Source: a virus. Taken from it: a stretch of DNA of 40,581 nt. The notes beneath the pieces are model-generated. The model saw nothing but the letters and a program-made list of their open reading frames with translations. It made no database searches and was not told where the DNA came from. The DNA lies in IMG/VR virus record IMGVR_UViG_3300029268_002498, positions 1 through 40,581 of that record, one strand, 5' to 3'. The position numbers and the translations under genes were made by a program. Positions 32,872 to 40,026 of the stretch are shown here, piece after piece (within the stretch, counting starts at the first letter, position 1; each line of letters starts with the position of its first letter).

Positions 32872-34170
32872 ATGCTTACACCAGAACAGATTAATCAAAT
32901 AAGAGCTAAGAGCGGTTTAGCTCCGCTTACTCAAACAAATAACGCAAAATCTAGTCTTGTTGGAAAATATGATTACTTGAAACAGCCTACTCAAGAGAAA
33001 GGTTTTGTCGATAATGTTAAAGAGTCAGCTTCAAAAAGATTAGGAGATGCTAAGCAAGCTTTAAGCGGTGATGTTAATCCATTATCCGCTGGACTTCAAT
33101 TTTGGGGAGCAGGCGCGGGAATGATTAATGAGGTAATTGGAGCAGGAATTAATAAAGTTGCGCCTATTATTCCAGAAACAATTGGCAAAGTTGCCAGTAA
33201 GGTAATTAATACCGAACCTGCTCAAAAATTTATTTCTTCTTATCAAGATTTTAAAGCTAAACACCCCGAGGCTGCCAAAGACTTAGAATCGGCTACAAAT
33301 ATACTTTCTTTACTACCAACCGGTAAAGCCGTTGAAGTTGGAACTAATGCCGTTAAAACCGGTGCTGAAATTACGGGAAATGTTGTTAAAAGTACACTAT
33401 CAAATAGCGGTAAGGTTTTAGAGAAAGCCGGAGAAAAGATATTTACTCCGGCAATACCTTTAAGCAAATCAGAAGCCGGGTTAGTCCAAACTTATAGAGC
33501 GAAAAACCCTTTGTTACAAAGATTATTTCAGCCTATTGCGGAAAAACCAAGAACAGCAGCTATTACAGCCCTTGATAAAGGTTTTGTTGGGTCAGAGCAA
33601 ATGATCGGCGTTCAAGCCAATAAAGAAGCTGTCAATTTATGGAAAAACACTATCGCTCCGGCTGTTAGAAGTATTACTCAAAAATATGATATTCAGGGAG
33701 CTATTAAATCTATTGAATCTAAAGTAGCCACTATTTCAGAACAATCAAGAAAAAAGTCATTATTAGAGGCAGTACAATCTCTTAAAGAAGATTATAAGGG
33801 AGTGTCTAGTATCTCATTTGAAAAAGCGCAAGAAATTAAATCTCAATTAGCTAAGTTTATCCCTGAAAAAGCCTATCAAGGAAAACCTATTGGTAGCTCT
33901 TTTAAAGAGGTTCAAAATTTATTAGCTGATGATATACGCCAAAAAACTTATAATGTTTTAAGTGATGTAAATATAAAATCAGACTACCTTGATTATGGTA
34001 ATCTTTTGAAATTACAAGAGTTCGGACAAAAGGCAATGACAGGAGCTAAGTCAAAGGCTGGTTTTGGTTCATTTATTACAAACCTTTACGATACCGCAAC
34101 CGTTCCGATCAGAACTGTAATCGGACAAGGGTTAAATAAGGGAGGAAAAATTCTACAAAAGATTAAATAG
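32872..34170 (+). CDS. Internal virion/ejection-type protein
   Basis: 432 residues, starting 1 base after the previous gene. Its first third has Gly/Ala-rich, mildly hydrophobic stretches (AGLQFWGAGAGMINEVIGAGI). The rest is helical, with a Gly-rich hydrophobic end. It pairs with the lysozyme-domain protein, as ejection proteins do in podoviruses. No enzyme motif seen. Last gene of the late region. Confidence 0.55.
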   Translation: MLTPEQINQIRAKSGLAPLTQTNNAKSSLVGKYDYLKQPTQEKGFVDNVKESASKRLGDAKQALSGDVNPLSAGLQFWGAGAGMINEVIGAGINKVAPIIPETIGKVASKVINTEPAQKFISSYQDFKAKHPEAAKDLESATNILSLLPTGKAVEVGTNAVKTGAEITGNVVKSTLSNSGKVLEKAGEKIFTPAIPLSKSEAGLVQTYRAKNPLLQRLFQPIAEKPRTAAITALDKGFVGSEQMIGVQANKEAVNLWKNTIAPAVRSITQKYDIQGAIKSIESKVATISEQSRKKSLLEAVQSLKEDYKGVSSISFEKAQEIKSQLAKFIPEKAYQGKPIGSSFKEVQNLLADDIRQKTYNVLSDVNIKSDYLDYGNLLKLQEFGQKAMTGAKSKAGFGSFITNLYDTATVPIRTVIGQGLNKGGKILQKIK

Positions 34171-34238
34171 AATCGATAACAAATCGTACTACAAAAAGGA
34201 TAAATAAAGCTATTAAAATTGTTTCAATCATATATTAT

Positions 34239-34262
34239 TAGAGGGCGTTAAGCCCTCTTTTA
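34239..34262. terminator. Bidirectional terminator between late and leftward genes
   Basis: AGAGGGC-gttaa-GCCCTCT with T's on the plus side (TTTTAT) and A's before it. It can end both the late rightward transcript and the leftward operon. Confidence 0.75.
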
Positions 34263-34322
34263 TGTTAATTATAGAGCCACACAAGCCCCGTATAGAGGTT
34301 TTAGACTAAAAGCAGTACATTA

Positions 34323-34484
34323 TCACATTCTCTCAAAATAAGCCTCATTTTCTTTAATCTTTTTTGTGTAAAAACTAATCTGACGAGCAATAGTATCTTT
34401 ATCTGATTGAGTTTTAACTTTTGCCAATTTTTTAGACAGCTTCATTAGCTCGATTGAGCTACTGTCTAGGGCTATTAAGCGCAT
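34323..34484 (-). CDS. Small helical protein, last of the leftward operon
   Basis: 53 residues, highly charged helix (MKLSKKLAKVKTQSDKD, then RQISFYTKKIKENEAY). Its ATG overlaps the stop of the zinc-ribbon gene by 10 bases. No motif recognised. Confidence 0.45.
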   Translation of the reverse strand: MRLIALDSSSIELMKLSKKLAKVKTQSDKDTIARQISFYTKKIKENEAYFERM

Positions 34485-34792
34485 ATCTTAAAATCTTTAT
34501 TTATTATCTTAAACTTATCCGACATAAACATCGCTTCGCATTTATCACATTTGTAGTAAGCATTATAATAGTAAGGCTTGTTTAATTTCTTTTTATTAAA
34601 GGGACTTTCTTTAAGATGAATTATACCAGTACATTTAGGACAATCCATTCCGTCTATGTATTCAGTTTTTCTTTTTGTTGGCTCAAATTGAATTTCATTA
34701 CCGCACATAATACAAGTGGCGATAATTAGATTGTCATTTTTTTCAAACTTCCAATTATTTTCCAGACACTTTCCGCACGGACGCATTGCCAT
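34475..34792 (-). CDS. Double zinc-ribbon protein (105 aa)
   Basis: 105 residues with three cysteine pairs or more: CGKC (6-9), CIMC, CPKC and CDKC. Basic overall. It overlaps the RHH gene's end by 38 bases. A nucleic-acid or polymerase contact is possible; no family recognised. Confidence 0.55.
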   Translation of the reverse strand: MAMRPCGKCLENNWKFEKNDNLIIATCIMCGNEIQFEPTKRKTEYIDGMDCPKCTGIIHLKESPFNKKKLNKPYYYNAYYKCDKCEAMFMSDKFKIINKDFKICA

Positions 34793-34949
34793 ATTTTTTA
34801 TAATAATTTATTATTTCTTTTAACATCCCTGATTTACTTTTTTTCTCTTTGATTCCGTCAATATATAATAAATCTTCTGGGCAAATTCCAATAGTGCTAG
34901 TGTAAATACTTAGTTTAAAATCTCTTGTCTTATGTTTGTTTTGTTTCAT
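34755..34949 (-). CDS. RHH-type regulator, first gene of the leftward operon
   Basis: 64 residues. IYTSTIGICPEDLLYIDGIK, then KSKSGMLKEIINYYKKY, follows the strand-helix-helix pattern of CopG/Arc-like repressors. Directly upstream is a triple half-site repeat (34951-34972), which suggests self-repression. Confidence 0.55.
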   Translation of the reverse strand: MKQNKHKTRDFKLSIYTSTIGICPEDLLYIDGIKEKKSKSGMLKEIINYYKKYGNASVRKVSGK

Positions 34950-34950
34950 A

Positions 34951-34972
34951 CTACTTTAACTACTTGAAGTAG
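34951..34972. promoter_or_regulatory. Operator-like triple half-site before the RHH gene
   Basis: CTACTT-taa-CTACTT-g-AAGTAG: one direct and one inverted copy of a 6-base half-site, starting 2 bases upstream of the leftward RHH gene's ATG. RHH proteins usually bind such short repeats. Confidence 0.5.
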
Positions 34973-35152
34973 CCCCACACCTACATCCGTTTCCTTCTAT
35001 GAGCTATTAGTATGATTAGGTAACGTGTTATGGTAGGGGTTTATCAAAACTTGTTTTATTCTCTTAAAAGGTTTTAGTGTAAATGTGTTAATGAACAATC
35101 TTTTAGCTCGGCGTTAGGTATCCGTGTGTATAGGGGAAGGGTCTAATTATTT

Positions 35153-35186
35153 AAAGTCGTTCTCCCTTTATGTGGCACGACTTTTT
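35153..35186 (+). terminator. Terminator-like hairpin in the control region
   Basis: AAAGTCG and CGACTTT enclose an 18-base loop; five T's follow on the plus strand. No rightward gene precedes it, so it may end an unseen RNA or stop antisense transcription. Confidence 0.55.
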
Positions 35187-35240
35187 GTTCTTAAATGGGA
35201 GTTGAACCCATAAAATATTTTGTCACCGGACTTAAGTTAT

Positions 35241-35356
35241 AAAAAATAGAGTTCTGGATTAATCAATCCGCCTATCGGAGGGGTCTAGCTTCCAAACAGG
35301 CAGATATGGAGATTAGTCCATAACTCTACTTTCAAGACCCCTCTTTATTTTTACTT
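35241..35356 (-). ncRNA. Structured candidate RNA with its own promoter and terminator
   Basis: Read leftward from the promoter at 35390-35363, about 115 bases. Near the start, GAGGGGTCT (35343-35335) pairs perfectly with AGACCCCTC (35286-35278). TAGAGTT (35328-35322) pairs with AACTCTA (35253-35247), followed by six U's (35246-35241). The two stems cross, so they form a pseudoknot or switch. Inner hairpins are UAUGGA/UCCAUA and GGAUU/AAUCC, with GCCU/AGGC. It could be a sRNA, an antisense regulator or a riboswitch-like attenuator of the leftward operon. Confidence 0.6.
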
Positions 35357-35362
35357 ATTAAC

Positions 35363-35390
35363 AGTATAGCACATTAAAAAAACCTGTCAA
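35363..35390 (-). promoter_or_regulatory. Near-consensus leftward promoter
   Basis: On the minus strand: TTGACA, 16 bases, TATACT, with TG one base before the -10. It is the best match to sigma-70 consensus in the window. Transcription would begin near 35356, into the structured RNA. Confidence 0.8.
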
Positions 35391-35429
35391 TACCCTTTAT
35401 TTATTGATTTTTTTGACTATTTTTGAAGT

Positions 35430-36362
35430 ATGACTATTACTTTAAAAGCTGAAAAACTAAGTTTTCCACCGGAAGGAAAGATATACGAAGTCAATCCGGA
35501 GGAAAAAATCCCCCAACTCCACTATGAAAAGGAGGCAGGTAAACTATACCTTGGAGATAGTGTTATTTGGTTAAATACGCTTGAAAATGAGAGTATTGAC
35601 CTTATTTTTGCCGATCCACCATATAATATTAAAAAAGCTGACTGGGATAACTTTAAATCTCAAGAAGAATACATAAAATGGTCAATGAGTTGGATTGAAG
35701 TTTCCTATAAAAAGCTTAAAAAAAATGGCACTTTATACATTTGTGGTTTTTCGGAGATTTTAGCAGATTTAAAGCACCCAGCTTCAAAACTTTTTAAAAG
35801 TTGTAAATGGTTAGTTTGGCACTATAAAAATAAAGCCAATATGAGTAGTGATTGGGGAAGATCGCACGAAAGCCTTTTACATCTAAGGAAGTCTAAAGAA
35901 TTTACTTTTAATGTTGATGATATTCGTATTCCTTATAGTAAACATACTCTTAAATATCCCTCGCACCCACAGGCAGAAACCAGTCAATTTGGAAATGGTA
36001 AACAACATATTTGGACTCCGCATCCTAACGGTTCAAAACCAAAAGATGTTATAGAACTTCCAACGACTTGTAACGGATCAGGAGAATCGTCAGTTCACCC
36101 CACACAAAAACCAGAGGAATTAGTTAGGAAATTTGTTTTTGTTTCCTCTAATGAAGGTGATTTAGTAGTTGACCCTTTTTCCGGTTCAGGAACAACCGCA
36201 GTTGTAGCCGAACAGTTAGGTAGAAAATGGTTAGTTTGCGACAGAGATTTCGAATACAATAAATTGGCAATTCACAGATTAGAGCAAACTTTTTATCGAC
36301 CAAAAGAATATTGGATTGATTTAGATAGAAAAACTCAACAACGAAGGGAATCTATTAGGTGA
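35430..36362 (+). CDS. Type II DNA methyltransferase, beta class
   Basis: 310 residues. The catalytic DPPYNI (62-67) comes before the SAM site FSGSGTT (250-256), the order of beta-class amino methyltransferases (N6-adenine or N4-cytosine; DPPY is commoner for adenine). HPTQKPEELV just before motif I also fits. It protects phage and lysogen DNA at the site cut by the next gene's product. Its stop overlaps the endonuclease GTG start by 4 bases (GTGA). Confidence 0.9.
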   Translation: MTITLKAEKLSFPPEGKIYEVNPEEKIPQLHYEKEAGKLYLGDSVIWLNTLENESIDLIFADPPYNIKKADWDNFKSQEEYIKWSMSWIEVSYKKLKKNGTLYICGFSEILADLKHPASKLFKSCKWLVWHYKNKANMSSDWGRSHESLLHLRKSKEFTFNVDDIRIPYSKHTLKYPSHPQAETSQFGNGKQHIWTPHPNGSKPKDVIELPTTCNGSGESSVHPTQKPEELVRKFVFVSSNEGDLVVDPFSGSGTTAVVAEQLGRKWLVCDRDFEYNKLAIHRLEQTFYRPKEYWIDLDRKTQQRRESIR

Positions 36363-37261
36363 GATTAAATGAACTTGTTTCAACTGCTATTGTCAAAGAC
36401 AATTTTTTAACCATTCAAAAATATATTGACTTCACGCTTAATTATTTAGAGTTTATAGCAGACACTAATAATATTCAAGCAACTATCATTTCTCAAAATG
36501 AAAATCATTATCAATTTATTCAATATAAAAAAGACGGTTCGTTTAATGTTACTAGACCTCTTAACTCTAAACTTATGTTGGAACTTGAAGATTTTGATAA
36601 TTCAACTAAAAGTTTCCTGGAACTAATAGCTAATATTAAAAAGTCAAAACATAATACTCCCGAATTAAGAAAACTGCTTAATAATTTTGTTTACACTATT
36701 CAGCAATCTATTGGTTCTGTTTTAGACGCTCTACCGGCTAACCGTTCTAATACCGCTCGAAAGATTAATGGAGATTTGTTTGAAAGACTTATTAGAATTC
36801 TTTTGAATGAAATAGGGATTTGTTGTACATCGGGAGTAATTTATATCCCAGTCAAAATAGGTGATGAAGTAGCTTTTAGAATGAGCTATCAACACGACCT
36901 TATTATTAAGGACGGAGAAGTTTTAAAGGCTATCGGTTCAGTTAAAACTTCTAGTAAAGACCGGATAGATAAAATTTTTATTGATAAATTTTTATATAGC
37001 AAATTGACCGATACTACAATTCCTCACTTTGCGGTTTTCTTAAATGACGTTCAGAGAAAGAATACTAAAACAGAGGGCAAATATGGAATTAACTCAACAT
37101 TTCTACCCGGGCACTTTAAAGGATATACTATTAAGCTTAATCCTTTAGACGGTGTTTATTATTGTGATATACGACCCAATATGATTACAGAGGCTATATT
37201 AAAAGATCATATAAAGACTTTTGATAATCTCTTATTCAAAGATATTTGGGATTTTATTTAA
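36359..37261 (+). CDS. Putative type II restriction endonuclease
   Basis: 300 residues, GTG start. A PD-(D/E)XK-like core is suggested by GDLFERLI (138-145), QHDLIIKDG (178-186) and GSVKTSSKDR (193-202), where D180 and K196 would be catalytic. The SVKTS-KDR pattern recurs in several type II enzymes. Tight overlap with the methyltransferase supports a restriction-modification pair. The recognition site cannot be read from sequence. Confidence 0.75.
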   Translation: MRLNELVSTAIVKDNFLTIQKYIDFTLNYLEFIADTNNIQATIISQNENHYQFIQYKKDGSFNVTRPLNSKLMLELEDFDNSTKSFLELIANIKKSKHNTPELRKLLNNFVYTIQQSIGSVLDALPANRSNTARKINGDLFERLIRILLNEIGICCTSGVIYIPVKIGDEVAFRMSYQHDLIIKDGEVLKAIGSVKTSSKDRIDKIFIDKFLYSKLTDTTIPHFAVFLNDVQRKNTKTEGKYGINSTFLPGHFKGYTIKLNPLDGVYYCDIRPNMITEAILKDHIKTFDNLLFKDIWDFI

Positions 37262-37279
37262 TATATATTTTGGAGTTTT

Positions 37280-37624
37280 ATGAATTATCAAGAATTAACT
37301 AAGAAGTCTACTGAAAAATCTCAGGAGATTATATTCAAATTGAATTTTGATGAGCTTAAACAGGATTCATTGTTAAATCTATTCCATTATAATTTTTTGG
37401 AATATATTAACGAAAAAGTTTGTCAGGTTATTTTAAATCTTTCCTTACAAGATGTTAAGAATAGACCACATTATGATATTCTTTACGGTTATTCTATTAA
37501 AGGTCAAAATGATGCTTTCCTCCAATACGCAAGTAAAATTTGTGATGTAGATAATATTTTTAATTTAGTTGCTACTAGTATGGAAACCAGAATGAAACAA
37601 ATTTATGATTCTGTTCCTAAATAA
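37280..37624 (+). CDS. Hypothetical protein after the restriction enzyme
   Basis: 114 residues, helical, acidic, no recognisable motif. It has GGAG 5 bases before the ATG and lies 18 bases after the endonuclease, so it may belong to the same operon, perhaps as a control or accessory protein. No helix-turn-helix is evident. Confidence 0.55.
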   Translation: MNYQELTKKSTEKSQEIIFKLNFDELKQDSLLNLFHYNFLEYINEKVCQVILNLSLQDVKNRPHYDILYGYSIKGQNDAFLQYASKICDVDNIFNLVATSMETRMKQIYDSVPK

Positions 37625-37648
37625 ATAAAGACATTTACTTTCCTAAAG

Positions 37649-37678
37649 AGCGTGGTATAATAATATATATCACGCTTT
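37649..37678 (+). promoter_or_regulatory. Overlapping terminator and promoter
   Basis: AGCGTG (37649-37654) pairs with CACGCT (37671-37676), followed by seven T's: a terminator for the preceding unit. Its loop includes TATAAT (37656-37661) with TG at 37653-37654, an extended -10 for the next gene. Confidence 0.6.
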
Positions 37679-37682
37679 TTTT

Positions 37683-38045
37683 ATGGCTAAATCTAAAGCC
37701 TACTATCGAAGGATAGCAGACAGACTATATCAAGAAATAGGAAGAAAGAATTATGATAAGTGCTTAGTTTGCGGTAATCCTGTTTCTTGCCTACATCATT
37801 ACTTCCCAAAATCCTCAGCCGGAAACCTCCGGTATAACTTTTCTAACGGAATACCAGTTTGTCAGGGTTGCCATTTTAGACATCATAACGGCTATCCTGA
37901 AATACATAATGCCATTAACTTTATAATGGGTTCTGATTGGTTAAATAAGCTTAGAGAAGAAAAAAAGACTTTCATTAAATGCGATACAATTGGTTATTAC
38001 CAAGACAAGATTGATGAACTTAAAGAAATATTAGGTAATCCTTAG
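37683..38045 (+). CDS. NinG/Rap-like HNH protein
   Basis: 120 residues. CLVCGNPV and CLHHYFPKS, then GIPVCQGCHFRHHNG, form a zinc-stabilised HNH-type core resembling lambda NinG (Rap), a recombination-stage nuclease. A helix tail follows (about 85-120). It could instead be a homing-type nuclease. Driven by the -10 inside the terminator hairpin. Confidence 0.6.
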   Translation: MAKSKAYYRRIADRLYQEIGRKNYDKCLVCGNPVSCLHHYFPKSSAGNLRYNFSNGIPVCQGCHFRHHNGYPEIHNAINFIMGSDWLNKLREEKKTFIKCDTIGYYQDKIDELKEILGNP

Positions 38046-38140
38046 ACAATCTTCCAATCATTTCTAATCGTTTCCAAAGTACCTTAAAATCCCTATAAAT
38101 ATTTTGTATCCGTAATCATTAATAATATACGAGGTATAAA

Positions 38141-38332
38141 ATGGCTAAGACATTATTAGGCGAAATCGCTATCCAGATATTTGGACTTAAAAGGAAAAAA
38201 TATCAACCACGCCGAAACCCAAGAGATAAAGCTTACGAACAATTTCAATATAAGATGAAAGAAGCAGCGTTCGAGGCTAAAAAAGAGTTCGAGATAGCAA
38301 AACTTAAAGCCAAAAGTAAAGGCTGGACTTAA
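38141..38332 (+). CDS. Small basic protein (63 aa)
   Basis: 63 residues, rich in Lys and Arg, with a central helix (YEQFQYKMKEAAFEAKKEF). A ribosome site (gagg) precedes the ATG. It lies between NinG-like and excisionase genes. DNA binding is possible from charge only. Confidence 0.5.
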   Translation: MAKTLLGEIAIQIFGLKRKKYQPRRNPRDKAYEQFQYKMKEAAFEAKKEFEIAKLKAKSKGWT

Positions 38333-38358
38333 GCGGCGCAACTAAAATGTGCCAGCAA

Positions 38359-38391
38359 TAAAAAGCCCCTTACCATTAAGAATAAGGGGCT
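38359..38391 (-). terminator. Leftward terminator after the excisionase gene
   Basis: On the minus strand AGCCCCTTA pairs with TAAGGGGCT, followed by five T's. A 9-bp perfect stem with a 10-base loop. Confidence 0.8.
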
Positions 38392-38403
38392 GAAAACGAA
38401 TAG

Positions 38404-38429
38404 GCCATTAACCATTACGAATTAATGGC
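38404..38429. repeat. Second hairpin overlapping the excisionase stop
   Basis: GCCATTAA pairs with TTAATGGC. Its loop, CCATTACGAA, is almost the same as the loop of the neighbouring terminator (CCATTAAGAA), suggesting duplication of the hairpin. Confidence 0.55.
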
Positions 38430-38613
38430 TTATTCTTTTAATAGGTCTTGTAGCTTTGGCTTTGAGTGTAGCCAGTAAGACATCTTTATCAAAGAAGATA
38501 CTATTAGCAAGTTTGAAGTAGCCGGGGATACTATCTTTCGATAAATAAACCCATTTACTACTCTTACCGAGTAATTGAGCAACTTCTTTGACGGTTAGAT
38601 AGGGAGTGGTCAT
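38422..38613 (-). CDS. xis: Excisionase-like HTH protein
   Basis: 63 residues. YLTVKEVAQLLGKSSKWVY, then IPGYFKLANSIFFDKDVLLATL, is the winged HTH_17 fold of phage excisionases and related DNA-bending proteins. It is divergent from the integrase with a 120-base shared control region, as in many temperate phages. It would steer integrase toward excision. A role as a simple regulator is also possible. Confidence 0.75.
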   Translation of the reverse strand: MTTPYLTVKEVAQLLGKSSKWVYLSKDSIPGYFKLANSIFFDKDVLLATLKAKATRPIKRISH

Positions 38614-38675
38614 ATAAACCTCTATGCTCCCGAACCACCTTTATTTTGTTTTACAAAGACGCACACCACCAAACC

Positions 38676-38681
38676 ATTATA
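38676..38681 (-). promoter_or_regulatory. Leftward -10 box for the excisionase gene
   Basis: TATAAT on the minus strand, 63 bases upstream of the excisionase ATG. A weak TTGGTA sits 15 bases upstream. The 120 bases between excisionase and integrase also carry the integrase ribosome site (aaaggag, 38718-38724). Confidence 0.5.
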
Positions 38682-38733
38682 CTACCTATTAAATTTTACC
38701 AATAGCAATTTAACAACAAAAGGAGTATTAACA

Positions 38734-39687
38734 ATGCCCGTTTATAATAGAAAACTCAGCAAGGGAATTAAATTTTACTATTCATTCACTTTTAATAGTA
38801 GAGTTTACTTCTCGAAATGTATTTATCTCTCTAAAAGAGAAGCCCAACAAGCAGAACGTGAAAGATTCACTCAGCTTGACGAAGAAAGAAGATTTGGCAA
38901 GCAGGACAAACCTCTTTACCTAATCGAAGTGATAGAAGATCGGCTTAAATTCTTATCTGTGAAATACAGCAAGAGTCATAAAGACGACAGCAAGTATTAT
39001 CTTGACCTTTTTTCTGACTTTATAGGGAATAAAGAAATCAGGGATATTACTAGAAAAGAAGTCGAAGAATTTTTGCTTGATTATTCTAATACCTTGCTTA
39101 AAAACGGAGTTGATAATTATCAGGTAAACGCTGCGCTAAAATCTATCAAGTCAATGTTCAATTATGTCATTGAGAGTTATGATCTTGTGATTAAAAATCC
39201 TTGTAAGAATATCAAACCTTTTTCAGTCAGAAAGAAACTTAAATATATCCCGACTGATGAGGAAATTGAGAAACTTAAAGGTCTGATAAACGACCGCCAA
39301 AAGCTCTTGATTAATTTCGTGATGGAAACTGGTTGCCGGATTAATGAAGCTCTCAATTTGGACTTCAAGGACATTAACGACACCTACCTTGTTTTCTATA
39401 CAAGGAAGTCAAAGAACAGCGATAGAGTACCAAGAAAGGTTCCTATTCCGGATAGCATCAAAGGACTAAAGGGAAAAGGTAAAGTATTCCCAGAATGGAC
39501 TGAAACGCCTAAGTTTTTAGATAAGGCTTTAAGGGGAGAGAAGTTAAGAGTTTGGGGTTGGCACGCATTGAGACACCGTTACGCTTCATTACTTTCCAAG
39601 CAAGGAAAACCTATTTTTGAGATTATGAGCCTATTGGGTCATAGCCAATTAAAGACTACTCAAATCTATCTTCAATTGCTTTCCTGA
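38734..39687 (+). CDS. int: Tyrosine-family integrase
   Basis: 317 residues: arm-binding N-terminus (1-60), core-binding domain (about 65-160), catalytic domain (170-317). Catalytic residues: R202 (GCRINEAL), K225 (TRKSKN), H277 and R280 (HALRH), H303 (LGHS) and the nucleophile Y312 (TTQIYLQ). Ribosome site aaaggag 9 bases upstream. It lies 88 bases from the 3' end of tRNA-Asp, the usual place of an integrase that uses a tRNA gene. Confidence 0.95.
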   Translation: MPVYNRKLSKGIKFYYSFTFNSRVYFSKCIYLSKREAQQAERERFTQLDEERRFGKQDKPLYLIEVIEDRLKFLSVKYSKSHKDDSKYYLDLFSDFIGNKEIRDITRKEVEEFLLDYSNTLLKNGVDNYQVNAALKSIKSMFNYVIESYDLVIKNPCKNIKPFSVRKKLKYIPTDEEIEKLKGLINDRQKLLINFVMETGCRINEALNLDFKDINDTYLVFYTRKSKNSDRVPRKVPIPDSIKGLKGKGKVFPEWTETPKFLDKALRGEKLRVWGWHALRHRYASLLSKQGKPIFEIMSLLGHSQLKTTQIYLQLLS

Positions 39688-39734
39688 TAAATCTTAGCCA
39701 TTTCTTAGCGGTGATAAAACCACTTTAAAAATCA

Positions 39735-39768
39735 AAAAGCCTGTAACTTATTTAGCTACAGGCTTTTA
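39735..39768. terminator. Bidirectional terminator between integrase and tRNA
   Basis: AAAAGCCTGTA pairs with TACAGGCTTTT around an 11-base loop. It can end the integrase transcript from the left and the tRNA transcript from the right. Confidence 0.85.
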
Positions 39769-39775
39769 TCTTAAG

Positions 39776-39850
39776 CGGGGCCGACGAGACTCGAACTCGC
39801 GACCTCCTGCGTGACAGGCAGGCGTTCTAACCAAACTGAACTACGACCCC
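39776..39850 (-). tRNA. tRNA-Asp (anticodon GTC); probable attachment site
   Basis: 75 bases. Acceptor GGGGTCG/CGGCCCC, anticodon arm CCTGC-CTGTCAC-GCAGG with anticodon GTC, T arm with GTTCGAG, discriminator G. The CCA end is not encoded. The 3' end points toward the integrase, so the phage attachment core probably overlaps the tRNA 3' half. The other attachment site is outside the window. Confidence 0.95.
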
Positions 39851-40026
39851 GTATGCTAAATCTTTCAAAATTTAACTTTCAAAGATAATATTTATTTTCT
39901 CTTTAGGCAAATTTATTTTTATATCTTTTTAACTTTCTTATTAATATTCTTTTAACTATTTTTATTGTATGTGTTCCATTAATTACTGTTTCAAAATCCT
40001 GAATTAACTTTCTAAAACGACTATAC

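Noticed and set aside
35195-35211. T-arm-like sequence (minus strand TGGGTTCAACTCCCA) suggesting a tRNA or tmRNA
   Set aside because: The 5-bp stem and loop look right, but no 7-bp acceptor, D arm or anticodon arm fits around it; only a 5-bp flanking pairing (CTTAA/TTAAG) was found.
35247-35328. Cloverleaf-like fold resembling a tRNA
   Set aside because: A 7-bp closing stem with three arms exists, but loops lack tRNA consensus bases and there is a spacer before the closing strand. Kept as a structured RNA only.
35241-35356. Group I intron
   Set aside because: Fragments such as AAGTCC and a pseudoknot recalled intron cores, but no P7/P3 pair or flanking split gene could be built.
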